NCBI GenBank assembly: GCA_947652115.1
Contig: OX393569.1
Location: forward strand, 626,509 to 690,508
Reading direction: 5' to 3'
From: Blastomussa wellsi
Lineage: Eukaryota > Cnidaria > Anthozoa > Scleractinia > Plerogyridae
DNA: 64,000 nt
The number at the start of each line of letters is the position of its first letter. Positions within the stretch are counted from its first letter, which is position 1. A program made the position numbers and the translations under genes. Positions 33,003 to 45,242 of the stretch are shown here, in pieces. The notes below the pieces were generated by a model. It did not search any database. It had not been told where the DNA came from and saw only the letters and a program-made list of their open reading frames with translations.

Positions 33003-36000
33003 TCAATAACATTTTAGCCCTGACGTCCTCACCTCAGCCTGCTCCTGCAGTTGTCTTATAGTTTGCTCTTTGATAAAATTCTCTGACTCCAAATCTTTTA
33101 CTCGGTGTTTCCATCTTTCAAGTTCCTTCTCCTGCAAAAGAAATCTGGTAACAATGAACCCGTCAAGGATTTTAACGCTGGTCGTTTACATGTGTATTGT
33201 AGAAATTTAAGCTGACTATGTATACTCTTAGCATCGTCAGGAAAAATTAAGCCCAGGTCAAACGGTACATGTTGAAACGCCGGCGCACTAGTACTAGTCG
33301 ATAATAGCTTTTCCCAACTAACCACGCGTATGATACAGTTATGATATGATACAGCTATTGACCCGTGGCCCATGAGGGCGAAGGGTCTAACTGTTTTAGT
33401 ATCACCATGCCAACTAGTCAGACAGAAAAGAGAACAATAAAGTTAGCAAATGCAAGTTGAAGAAATATTTATTTGGGAATAGAAAGCGTCACGCTCGATT
33501 GCGTCTCGAGGACTATTACTAATAGCCCTCTAGTAGCGTAGCCAATTGAAATGCAGGATTTGCATTATAGTCCACTAGTTGGTGATACTAATTGATAATA
33601 GTTCGGGGAGATTAAACTATCATCGATCATCTTGCCGTTTGAACATGGCTTTACATTCACCCTCTCCGCCGTTGCTGGCAAGATTCTACAATTCAGCGTC
33701 AGCACCTACCGTATTTATCAAACGGGTTTTCAGGTGAGAGATTGTTTCGTCTTTTTGTCTTTTTGCCTCTTCGACACTCTTTAGTGTATCGATTAATTGT
33801 TTTTCCTAAAACAAGGGAGAAAGAAAATAAGCGACATACATACAGCCATGTTCATATTGGATGGTACCTTTAACGCGCACCAAGCCTTACAATAATGTCA
33901 GTCTTCTCGTAACTGGAAACACGTACTAAATTAAAAATATATATTAATATTCGAAAAAATCAGTTTCCTATAAAAGTAACTAGAAGTAAAACAAGGAAAG
34001 CAGAGAGTTTTCGAAACCAAATATACATCTTTCTGTTATGTATACAGAAATAGCGCAGATATTTACCTCACGTTTTTGCACACCGCCATTTTCTCCTCAT
34101 CCCCTACCCCTTTCACAGGGGTGATTAATTAATTGGCTATTAAAGTTTACACCTTAGCGCCGACCCCACTTAACCACCATTACTAAAAAAGCGAAACTGC
34201 GAAAAATTTTCTGTTGCCTTGTTTTTTTTTGCGTACACCATAGAGCGTTTTCACTCAAGTGACTAATTTGGGTTACTGAAACAAAAAGTAAAAGACGATG
34301 TTTGCATACAAAATAGCGTTCAATTCCCGGAGCATTGAGCCGCCTTTATCTGTAGCATAGCAACACTTACCAGCCTCTCATCGTACGCTTTCTTGAGAAC
34401 GTTCAACGCCTCAATACACGAATTACTAAACATCTTTGTTATGAGCTCGTCTTTGTTGCTTGAGGCTTCTTCTGAATCATTCTTACTAGACGCATCTGCA
34501 AGCTGTAATACCGCTTCGCTAGCGATCCGTTTCGATCTACTTAGCTTGGCCAAAGGAATCGGTTCCAAGACTGCACGAGCTGGCAGCTTCTGTGAAACAG
34601 GGCCTGGCGCTAAGTGTGCTCGCTTGTAATGTCCGTTAGGAACACTGTTTTTTGGTGATATGCTTTTTAGGTGATCTGTCTTCTGGCTCAAGAGATCACT
34701 GTCCGAGTTATCGTTAGTGTCAAGATTCTTGATTTGATTGTCTCTTCCATTATCGTCCATATCCACAAGACGTGGATCTTGAGAGCTGTTTTGACGCTCC
34801 AGACGCTTCTTTCCATACTCGGCAAGGACGGCCTAACGTTAGAAAAAATTGAAAGAAAGCCGATTATACCCTCCACAAAGGGACAATTCATGAAGCACGG
34901 CTGTACAGATACCTTTACAAGTGTCTATAGTTACACGCCAGTGTCTATAGTTAAACGATAATGATCATGGTTACATGGTCACCATATAAGGCTGCATGAC
35001 CTCTTACATTCAGGGTGCGTTTCTTTAAGAAATCCAAGATTGGATTCTTAAATCAGAAAACGAATTTTGAGTTTCTTTAATGAACAGATTAATCCAAGAT
35101 CACTCAGATCAGTGATCAGAGTAGATTTTTCGGTTCCTTTGATGCACCATGATCCGAGTGATCTTGGATTAATCTCTTTAAGAATCCAATCTTGGATTTT
35201 TTTTAGAGAAACGAACCCGACGTCTTTCGACGTCTTTTCTAATGTTGCTACAGTAGCAATTCCTAACAAAGAAGATTATAACAACAAATGCCAAAAATTG
35301 TGCGTTTATCCGTGAAACAGTAATATTCTTTATAACTGTTGCCCCCACCAAATCAGTGAGTGTTTCTGGATTTTTACCTGTGCTTCGGGATAGTCTCTGA
35401 TGGCCGAGATGACATCTTCCTTAGCAAGAACAAAACACTCCACATATCCTACTGTCCGTACGTCAGCCGTTCGTCTGCGGAGAAACAACTTTTAAATCGG
35501 GCTATGGCGCTGATTAGAGTTCGAACGTACTAAGGCTCGAACTCTAGGTCAGACGAACCAAATAGCACAATGAAAACTTTACAAACCCATTCTCACGAAG
35601 CACGTCCATCAATTAAATTATCAGCTACCGGAAAATAATCATCGCGAAAATGATGGCTGTGTTTCTCAGACTTACATGACGCACACCCTACCTGAGAGAG
35701 CTCTGGGACTAGCCAGCATCTTACAGACAGTTAGAAACTACAGTGGCACTCTCTGCCCAGGTGTCCACCGGATAAATCACTATCCAGTGGATACGTATTG
35801 ACAAAACAAACTAGTGTTATCCAACCTTTGAATTTAAGTAACTGCTAAGGAGCTATTAGGGTAACCAGACAAAATACCGGGGGGTAATTTATAGTTTAAT
35901 ATAGCATCTCATCCAGAAGAAAGATGACAAAAATGTCCCTTCGTTGCTTTATAGGAAAATAAGGGAAGAACAAGGTTTCAATCTGTACTGATGACATTAT

Positions 36001-39000
36001 ATTTTACGCATTATTTCAATCTATAATACTTGCCTGTTTTGACCTTCACTCAAGCTGAGAATTCCAATCTCACCGAAGAAATCTCCACCAGAGAGAACTT
36101 TTAGAACTTGACCTTGATCTCTATAAACACAGTTTTACACGTAAATTATAACGATTGTTTGAGTTTTTCTCGCATAAAACATTTTTATGAGCCGTTCGTT
36201 GATCCATTTCCTACCCTATGACTTCGATCCTTCCATCTATTATGACGTACATCTCCCGTGCAACCTCCCCTTTTCTGCAAACGAGGTCGCCTGGGGTGAA
36301 TATTCTCAGCTTCATTTGCAAGACAAGGTGGTGCAAAAATTCCGGCTGACATTTTTGCAAAAACGTCACCTTCAAAAAATAAAAAAAACGGATTACCGAA
36401 TTAAACAATAATGAAAATGTAAGTACATGTGTAGAGAAATCTTTCATTTCAGTTTCTCAAACTCATTAATAATTCATCGAGTTAGCATAGATTTTGACGA
36501 TTTTATATGTCCGTTTACTCCTTAGTTTTTGTTTCGAGACAGTTATTCTTGGGCTGTCCAAACATCTCGAAGTTTGTTAAAAATACTCCGCTGCGCGTCG
36601 TATTTTCAACTCTCTTCTCAGTGTTTGGATACCCCGATGAAACACTGTCTCTCGTGTTTGATATATTACAAGAACGTTGAAAAGACCTTGCAAAAGAAGT
36701 TACAGCAGTCTAGCACTGCTAATACTGATCCTCTCCGTGAAAAAGCTGGTTGCTACGGGACGAGGGGCATTGTTCTAGCCGGTTGTTGTTCTATTGGTCT
36801 CTCGAAGGGCCATATATAATAGCGAGGCACGGAAGCCTCCAAATAGAATGCAAATTATTGGACTCCAGCGACACTCGGAAAACATTAGCGCGTTCTGAGA
36901 GAAACATAGGGAAGTTTGGGTTTCAAAAGTGTTTTAGGAACACAGGCCGTCGCGCTTCCGGTTTGTTTGTCTGAGTCATGACGTCACTTGCGCGATTCGC
37001 CTTGCGAGTGCTACCAGGCCCTCTCCGCCAAGTCGGTTGTGTTGCTGTCTGATTTCTCACTACAAAGGTCGTTTAGTATACGTTACTTTTATCAGTTTAC
37101 CTTTCGCAGTGTTTCAAGATTCACGTGGAGAGCGATCTCAGTCTTCAGTTTGTTTGGTAGTAGGGTAAGAGAGTTCAGGTCTCCTCCCCCGGTACTCATC
37201 CGACCTCTAGCAGGATAAAACACAGACAACGTGGCAAAAACGTGAGGAATTTTTATCGGCTGTTATTTGGTTATTATCGACTTTGATAGAATCCAATACC
37301 GTTGCTATTATTAGATTGTTTTCGGTGATTGTTGGAAAAACAGGTTGCACAATCTAGGATCAATCGAAGGACAGCCAGTCAGTCAGTCAGCCAGTTATTC
37401 AGCCTGTCAGTCAGGCAGACAGCCAGTCAGTCAGCCAGTCAGTCAATACGTCAGTCAGTTAGCCAGTCTGTCAGTCTGTCAGTCTGTCGTTCCGTAAGTC
37501 AGTCAATTAGTCATTCAGTCAGTCATCTAGTAAGTCAGTTAGTGAGTCAATCAGTCAGTCTGTCAGCTATTCAGTCAGTCTGACTATCGCTCTGTCAGCC
37601 CCGTCAATCAGTCACTCAGCCAGTGAATCAGCCAGTGAATGCCATTACGTGGAAATAACTTCTTACCTTGCCCAGGAATAGTCGTACCACATCACCACGC
37701 GTCTTTGCAAGACCTTCGGCACGTTATGCTTCTTCATGTACTGTTTCGTATTTTCCTGCCAAGATGACAAAGATACAAACAATTAAGCGACTTTCACTTA
37801 ATTGGGTTTTGGAGGTAATTCGCGTTTGCTCAGACTTTTTGCTTCACTTTGGTTAGTGATTGGTTAAAAAACCTGCGCCTCGTTTCCATGAACCAATCTG
37901 AAGTAAAACCAAAGGCGATCGTGGTTCGCCGGCGGACATTTCCCGTGGTTTGTACTAGCTATATGTTGGGTCACTGAATTCTTTGAGTACTTTGTGATAA
38001 CAGCTGAGTGATTACTCCAGCTTTGGTTTTACCAAGCTTGACTGAAAACTACTCTAGGAAAGAGCAAATGGTCTGCCTCCTGCCAGATAGGATTCTTAAT
38101 AAACCTTGTTATGTTTATTTACGATATTTGTTTCTTTGTTGATATTGGCCCTGAAAAGTCCCAATGGGGAGTAATCAATTAAGCAATTATTCTTTTTAAA
38201 TAACTCACCCTTTGTTTTTCGAAATCCATTCTCACAGCATTCCTGTTAACGATGATACTTCCTGCGTTACCTGAGAAAACGTTTTGAAAACAGACATCAG
38301 AAAGATAAGCCATTCTTGTTTCGTCCCAGTTTATTGTTACATCTCTGGTGTTTTTCTATCTTGTTAAGAAATTATTAGGTTTCTCCAGGAGCTTTTGCCT
38401 CCCGGTTTCTCATGACTTGAAGGCAATCTTACAAATGTTAAAATAGTTGTCTATTTTTCCATAACATAGTTACATCTATTTTGTTTTACTTGGTTTACTG
38501 ATAATACAATTACGTTTACGTGCAACTTGCCTACTATGGTAGCAAACATGAAAACACCGGTTAAGTAGCAAGCGATAGTGTACACATACCTGAAACGAAG
38601 GCAAGGCAATACAATTACAATCAATTTTAGGTCAGTTTATGAAGCAGTACCATAGGCGTACGGGCCATAGGCGTACGGACCATAGGCGTACGGGGGGGCA
38701 GCCCCCTTCCCCCCGCCCACAAATTTTGGCCGACTCAGATTTTTTGGGCAGCAAGAGAAATTTGGGCAAAGCAACTTGGGAGATATCCAATATATCTAAT
38801 GCGATGAACCAATCACAATTCAAAGTAAAGCATGCAACCAGTGCAATGCCCTGCAAGCGTGGGAAAATATACGCCAAATAAGCGAGTGAGGATGTAAGAG
38901 AAACTCTGCGTCCAATAAAAATCGAAATACATGTAGCCGGTTCAATGCCATACAAGCGCGGGAAAATCAGATAATACAGAGAAAGCGAGCGAGAATTAAC

Positions 39001-42000
39001 GGAAGGAGAACTTTGCGCGCATACGAGTGAAAATAGACCTTTTCACCGATCGATACGGAGACCATTTTGATTTCTTTTGTTCAGGAGGCAAATTAATATG
39101 TGTTTTCCCCTGGGCATCCAATAGTAGCTACTTGAAACAATAGAATTCAGAATGGCCGCAAAATTGGAAAAAAGGTCAATCTCGTTCCCAGAGCCCGCTA
39201 CACACTTATCCAGCGGTCACTGCGCACGCACACAATTAATAAGCCCTTGTTCCGGTTTGGATTCGCCTTAACGATTCACCCAGAGTGTACGTTGCCCGTT
39301 CCGCCGGATAACCTGGGCTCTGGGTATGAAATTGTATAAAGGTACATTGGTGAAGCGTGCGCAAAACGACAGGCACATAGGCCATTACTGATTCATTACT
39401 GAGATCCTCCTTGGAGAATTCGATTAATCCACATTCAAGCAAAACTCATGCACTGCTTACTTTTGAAAGACTAATTGTACCAGACTAAGAGTAAGCTTTT
39501 GCTTTCACAGTACCTCTCTTCGCCCAGGTGAAGAAATGGGTTCCGGCGAATTTATTGCTGGGGGGTAACCCTGCGATGGACTAGCATCCCGTCCAGGGGG
39601 AAGTAGTACGCGTTTCAAGCTCAGTGGTAAATGACCATTAAAATGGAATCAGGCATTGGGTTAATAAAACGACAAGCGATCATGCATGTCTATTTTTTTC
39701 TATTAATCTGGGTGTGTCTATAGATTAGACGCGCAAGTGTTGAAAATGAGTGTTCTTGATTAAAAATGTCCTGAAGTATATATGAAATAATTCATATTTC
39801 CTATAATCTTTTTTTAATAGACCGAGGTAAGTTCAGGTAAAGCATAGGTGAATACAACGACATCTTTTATTAAACCCTCTATAAATAATTTCCTCCCACT
39901 CATGTCAAAACCGACATCAACGTGCCATAAAGCTATTTATCTATATAAACATTTTGGAATTGTTGTTGCGTGATGTCGTGTTTACTGATATGAACATTTC
40001 CATAATACGTTGATTGCTTGCGAATGGAAGCCGGTGAAAATTTGAATTTGTCACGAGAATCCAGCCGAGCACCTGTCCCATTGTGAATACATATTGAATA
40101 CTATTTTCATTAAAAGGAATTTGTATGGGTCCTATTTAAATTGCGAAAGGAAATTGATTGGTAGTATCTCAGTTGAAAAATCTGCCATGGCTGAAAATAC
40201 GCTTGGGCAAACATCAAATAAATTTATTGACGGCACTTTCAAGCCAACACGAGGGTTAAAAAAATACGTTTTTTACGTTTTTTTACAAATACCCGCTGGA
40301 CTAACGCCATGGAATAATTTAGGTCTATCCTATCGGCAAAGGAAATACTAGATTATTAGAAAAACAACTTCTTATGCTCAAACAATATACATTGTCTCGA
40401 GACAAAAGTTATATCAGTTCGCCTGCGACATTTTAAAGTCAGTTTGAATATGTCACGAACTGAACAAAAACGAAGAAAAACTAGCGAGTATTGGCTTAGA
40501 ACATTAATATAAAAAAAATCATTAATTTGTTCAGGCTTCATTGTGAAATTAAGCGACCACAAGCTAAAAAAACAAATAAGCACGCCAAGTCACGCCGAAA
40601 TTTTCACTATCAAATAAGAATTTTTTTTTAATTTCGGCCGCGATCGTGGCTTTGCCGCTCAATGATGGCGCCTTCGCTGCAAAAAAACCCTCTGGCACCC
40701 AGGGTAGGTGCAACAGTGCAAATGAATAATTTTACACTGAGCTATTTTTCGCAAGTTTACACGAATCTGAATTCTAATATCTTTCTTTGGCAGCGAGAAG
40801 ATGCGCTTCTAACGAGTCTGAAAACTCTGAGTGTTTTTTGGTTTCGAGTTTCCAGATGTGCTTTTAAGTGCAGGTGCAATCTTTCTCAGGGAGACCGCAA
40901 TTTTAGTAGCTCCTTAAATCCTATTGCGGTAAAAGAAAATCCCAGCAAGCGTGTATTTAAACTAGTTAACTTGTGCGGAAATGGAGCTTTGTTTGCGCGC
41001 TTTTCTGAGGCATAAAAGCAAAAATAAATCGCATTTGTGTTGTTTCAACTCTTTTTTTAGAAATTTGTTGCCGCTCATGAACACGAGTGTAATCGAATGG
41101 CTTAAAACAAATCGGGTTTACTATGGAACATTTTATTCACATTTTTTGTGCTGCCCCTCAGGAAACAAATAACCTGATATACAGTCTGTAAAACTCGCCT
41201 TTGTGAGGTTTATCTGGACGCGATTTTGCTACGCCCTTTGAAAAATACATTTAATTCTTCCCAATAGCTCTGACAGATGCAAATTTAAATTCAGGTAGTA
41301 GTCGAGTTTACTTGCTGCTACATCTACAGCCATTTTGTAAACTTTACAAACTTAATCCATACCCCGCTAAGTCTGTAAGACTCTTAAGGCTCACCGCAAC
41401 ATGTGTTTAAATCCCTTCGGCTTGAAGACTTGATGCTAATCGACGATATTAAAATTATGCAATATGGAGTGCAAAATTCAACTTCGTTGGAAGAGAAACT
41501 TAAATAATCTAAAAATAAAATTAATGTAACATGTTTTCTAAAAACAAAGATTCTCATGATCGCGTGCCCGTTTACAAAAACTTCAGTCTAAAAACTAAGA
41601 TTTAGACGACCGTATCAGTTAAATTCTCCCGAATCTTTTATTTCGTGATTATCATGTAGCAGTTACGCTAAGCACAACAAATAAACAGACATGTGGACAA
41701 ACCTGTTATTTTACCCACAAATGTTACAAAGAGCAAAATTTAAAGTGAATGAAAAGGGCATTTACTTACTCTAGATTTGTGGTCGGTGCTGGCAGATCTC
41801 CTATTGCAGTGAGAGTCAATGTAGACCAGTAAAATGACTGGAGATATTGCTGATACAGAGAACCGTTGCCTTGATAAACCCACTCATTAGTACCGAAGCC
41901 CTCCGCTCTAGATATCATGAAATAGAAGGCAGCGTTCCAGTGTATCAAGAGAAACATGAGGTGCATAAGGAAAAACACGCGCAGAAAAGTCGGATAGTTC

Positions 42001-45000
42001 GCTTGTGACTCCATGACCGCCTTAATACGAAAGCTCTTGTATCCCTTCACAATTCGGTTGACTCTGAGCAACGGAAGTGGTCCAAAAGCGGCATACAAAA
42101 TATCAGTTGGAATCAAAGACACCACGTCGGCAATAAACTCCATAGATCGAATGTAGCGCATGTATACTCGTTTGGTATCCGTTACGAGAATTCCCTCCTC
42201 CAGAAAGCCAGTTCGTGCGGCGATTACGATATCCAATGCATAAATGGCATCGCAAAAATAGTCGAAGAGAAACCAAACTATCTTCAAAAAGCCACTCTGG
42301 GCTTCGGGGAAAGCTATCCTAGTGATTAATGCCCACAAGTTATAGCGAATGGCGAAAACAAGAGCATAAAACCACACACAAATGTGCAATCCATCCGGAT
42401 CAAAAATAAGCTTCTGGTCCTTCCAGCGGACGGCCTGGTCGTACTCGTAGACAGACCCACTTGCTAGTTCGCTATCAATTTCTTTCTCGATTTCGACAGG
42501 CGCATGCGGTCCATCGACGGAGCTCACCTTCGATAACACGTTATCTGTGGAAGAACTTTTACTAGAAACCTTAGATCTCTTTCGGTTTGGAGGAGTAGCT
42601 TTCCTATTATCTCGAGTGCTAAACTTTTGAAGAAACGGGTCCACTTGTACGGACGATTTCACTGTTGAACGCTTTCGCGAACGAGATGGCCTCACAGAAT
42701 TTTTCACTAACACCGCATTTCGGATTTGTTTTGTCACAGTCCTCCACTTTCCCAAAGATTCTACGCTATCGCTATCCTTTAAATTGCATTGTTTGTGTTT
42801 TATTTTATCCTCCTTCAGTGTGTTATTGCTACTGCTATATTCACTTTGCTGAGGTTTTCTCGCGATTTGATCCGCGTCATCATCGTCCGAATCGTCGTTG
42901 TTTTCGAACCTCACCGCTTTTTCCATTATCGGCTTGGAGTTATCCGTTCGGCCGCATCCTGAGTCTTTTCGTCCGGTCACCCTTGATTCAGAGGCCTATA
43001 AACAATTTGCAGCGTCAACATCACAGTAATATAATAAAACCGCTCAAGAGAGATCACAAGAGCTTTGTCGAATCAATTAAAAATACAACAATAAAAATTT
43101 CATGGTGTCAGTTAGGTTAAACGAGCCACCTCTTTTCAGCCATGAAATAATGGTTTATATATACTTCACTAGCGTTGGATTTGCTATTGTTCCGCTATTT
43201 TCATAACGCTATCTCAAACAACATGTTCCGATGAAAATGCTATTTAAATGAGGTATTTAACTACCCTCTTGCTCAGTTTATTGACATCGTGTGTTTCATA
43301 GGACCAATCATAGACTTTTGCCAACTGTAAGTTATTGAAAGCCCACTCTTGAGTGTATAGATCTCCGCTGTCAAATCACATTACCTCTAAACCAATTCCA
43401 TCATGACAAATCGGTGATAATTCGGGAACAGCTTACTTAATGAGATGGAAATGCATTTTGGCAAAGTTAAGTGAAACTTTTTGAGCCGAAGGATTAGCGC
43501 CTTACCCGCGAGCTTACTAATCACAAGTCATTTTCATCAAGCGTTTAATTTAAAATGCAACGATTTTACAACCAGCAGGCAAACAATTTTCTCTTTTTTT
43601 GCAATGCAAGATATGACCCATTTAGAACCAAAACGAAAACTATGAAAAACTCACCGCTCTTTTCCATCCCTTTGGCAAAACAACTTTCACACATAAAGGA
43701 GACTGGAAATTATGTACGTTTTATACTGCTGTTACTTTCAATGCTCAAATTAGTGATATGTAATTGATCTATAATAAGTGTGTTGACAGTTAAGCACGGT
43801 TCTCGGACTACTAATTTACCTTTTATGCACTAACATTGACAGCTACTGAATAAATACGGTAACGACACGAGCTAATAAAAGATAAAATTTTAACCCTTTG
43901 CTTTCGTCCTCAAGCAAAAGACGTGGACAAAAATACCAGGTATAAATATCCCCCACTAGTCAAGAAATGATCTCAACACACTTACTTAGAGAACTTTTAA
44001 AAGTCTTTGGAAAGTTTATGAACTTTTTCATCCGTACATGCAACTAACTCTTCCCTGATTTCGGCTAACCTTTTTCCTTGCTGTGTTCTGAGATTGTGAT
44101 GTAATTTAAGCCATGGTTAATAAACTTCGTTTGTTACACTGGACCCGCACTGAAAATTTTAGAGAATTTAACTACTTCAAAATTACTCCCAGATTGCCGT
44201 TCATATAACGTGAAAAGGAGTGCTTTCGTGTTTGCTGTAAGGTGAGAATATTTCGGTTTTATTTTTCTGTTGTATTTATTTAAATACAATTCGCGAAAAA
44301 TGGTAATTTGATGCAGCTGCCATTTTCATCACAGAACAGTATAAAGCATTGGAACTGTTCTCCGATGACTGTTGGACGATGTTCGTTTAGATGCTAATTC
44401 GCATGAAATGTCATATCATTTGTCAATTGTGATAAATTTAATAAAACTCTGTTAGCTTGTCAGAAAAATCGTAATTTGCGTTGCAAATTTCACACTTCTA
44501 ACAATGTCTTGTGTTTTCAGGTTTAACGGTGAAAGGTTTACGTATTGCTGGAGTATTTTTGAATTGTTCCTTACTTTCGTGAAAATTGAAACAACAGCAA
44601 ACAGTAGATAATTCAATTCGGCAATTCTTTGAAAAACAGAAACAAATTAAAATAAGGTAAAATATAATCTGTAAGACCCATGTTATAAATTATTATTAAA
44701 AATCCTCGCAGATTTGTGTCACAGTAAAGTATTTCAAGTTGGCGAAACACACCATTTTAAGTTTTTTTTTCGAAAGAAAAAACATTCAACTATGTCGCAA
44801 TTTGTAAGCTAGCTGGTGTCGTGACAATTACTAAAGCTGAAACAATTCAACACTCGTTTGCCAGAAATATCGATTTCAGTTCTCATTTACCTTTTAATAA
44901 AACATTTTAGGGCGAATGCACCTCAAACCATGCAGGAAAAGGTTTTAGATAAACTTTTGCTGTCTTATGAACTGACCAGAGCCTAAAATATCACGCTGCA

Positions 45001-45242
45001 AACTCTCAGCGCAGCCGACTTGTGTAAATTTTTCCTTCAATGCAGACGATACATAAAATCATTGTAATAAATGTTTCAGTGAAGACTGAAGAATGATAAA
45101 AAATTGTCAGTGCCGCCATAACCTCAACATATTAGACTTATACTAGTGTTGAAATTACAGTAATACCTCAAACCAAACATCTGCAGCCATTTCTAATTAC
45201 AATCCACATTCACGTTTTGCCGCTTACCTGACTTTTTTCCAT
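33003..45242 (-). CDS. Cyclic nucleotide-gated cation channel, CNGA-like (860 aa model)
   Basis: Opens a plasma-membrane cation pore on cAMP/cGMP binding. Twelve exons in transcript order: 45242-45228 (tentative), 42995-41770, 38589-38531, 38270-38209, 37755-37667, 37206-37101, 36369-36215, 36120-36034, 35474-35378, 34832-34371, 33805-33710, 33131-33003. Phases fit throughout. A long charged N-terminus precedes S1 (about 208-230), S2, S3, S4 (LLRVNRIVKGYKSFR), S5 and the pore STLTLTAIGDLPAP. S6 follows, ending ATIVGNAGSI, then the C-linker (TKQYMKKHNVPKVLQRRVVMWYDY in two parts) and the cyclic-nucleotide pocket SGGDFFGEIGIL ... NRRTAD. The last two exons encode a heptad coiled coil like the CLZ of alpha subunits. 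Two introns have GC donors. The pore sequence differs from both vertebrate alpha (IGETPPP) and beta (IGGLPEP) forms as I know them. Confidence 0.93.
34371..34832 (-). other. Lineage-specific insert between CNBD and coiled coil of the CNG channel
   Basis: This 154-codon exon starts with the end of the C-helix (AVLAEYGKKRLERQN). It continues with a hydrophilic Asp/Asn/Ser-rich stretch (NDNSDSDLL) and a basic segment before rejoining helix-forming sequence (EALNVLKKAYDERL). It is probably a disordered cytosolic linker between the ligand pocket and the C-terminal zipper. Confidence 0.7.
35013..35219. repeat. Inverted-repeat MITE in a CNG channel intron
   Basis: GGGTGCGTTTCTTTAAGAAATCCAAGATTGGATTCTTAA at the left is mirrored by TTAAGAATCCAATCTTGGATTTTTTTTAGAGAAACGAACCC at the right. 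A second inner pair, TTAATCCAAGATCACTC/GAGTGATCTTGGATTAA, surrounds a short loop. About 207 bp with no ORF. Confidence 0.75.
36540..36665. repeat. Family C repeat, partial copy 2
   Basis: AAAATACTCCGCTGCGCGTCGTATTTTCAACTCTCTTCTCAGTGTTTGG ... GATGAAACACTGTCTCTCGTGTTTGATATATTA matches the core and right arm of the element at 29384-29620, in the opposite core orientation. It lies in the CNG intron between exons 37206-37101 and 36369-36215. Confidence 0.65.
37372..37642. repeat. Degenerate (GTCA)n / CAGTCAGT microsatellite
   Basis: About 270 bases of GTCAGTCA with interruptions such as GCCA, TTCA and TGTC. It ends about 25 bases before the donor side of CNG exon 37755-37667, so it sits at the 5' edge of the following intron. 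It produces spurious long Ser/Gln/Val reading frames. Confidence 0.9.
38651..38695. repeat. Three 15-bp direct repeats (CATAGGCGTACGGNC)
   Basis: CATAGGCGTACGGGC, CATAGGCGTACGGAC and CATAGGCGTACGGGG follow each other at a period of 15. A GGGGGGCAGCCCCC hairpin comes directly after. This is about 60 bases upstream, in transcript sense, of the S6 exon 38589-38531. Confidence 0.85.
39500..39615 (+). repeat. Family D dispersed repeat (GCGATGGACTAGCATCC), copy 1
   Basis: CACAGTACCTCTCTTCGCCCAGGTGAAGAAATGGG ... TGGGGGGTAACCCTGCGATGGACTAGCATCCCGTCCAGGGGGAAGTAG is closely matched at 59190-59300 (+) and, reversed, at 48095-48175. It lies in the long CNG intron (38590-41769). Confidence 0.7.
42996..45227. 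other. Putative first intron of the CNG gene
   Basis: AT-rich sequence with no recognised exon or repeat boundary. It separates the tentative first exon from the large S1-to-pore exon. A small 5' UTR exon cannot be excluded. Confidence 0.4.
45228..45242 (-). CDS. Tentative first coding exon of the CNG channel (MEKSQ)
   Basis: Exon 42995-41770 has an acceptor and an open frame at its 5' edge but no ATG for many codons, so an upstream start exon is needed. On the minus strand ATGGAAAAAAGTCAG is followed by gtaagc, joins in phase 0, and has an in-frame TGA nine bases upstream of the ATG. No other candidate was as good, but a five-codon exon can arise by chance. Confidence 0.45.

Noticed and set aside
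37329..37583. 84-codon Ser/Gln/Val-rich protein
   Set aside because: Pure product of the GTCA microsatellite.
37372..37642. CRISPR-like array
   Set aside because: Short degenerate tetranucleotide repeat without spacers, in a eukaryotic intron.
42665..43120. 151-codon plus-strand frame
   Set aside because: Antisense shadow of the large CNG channel exon.
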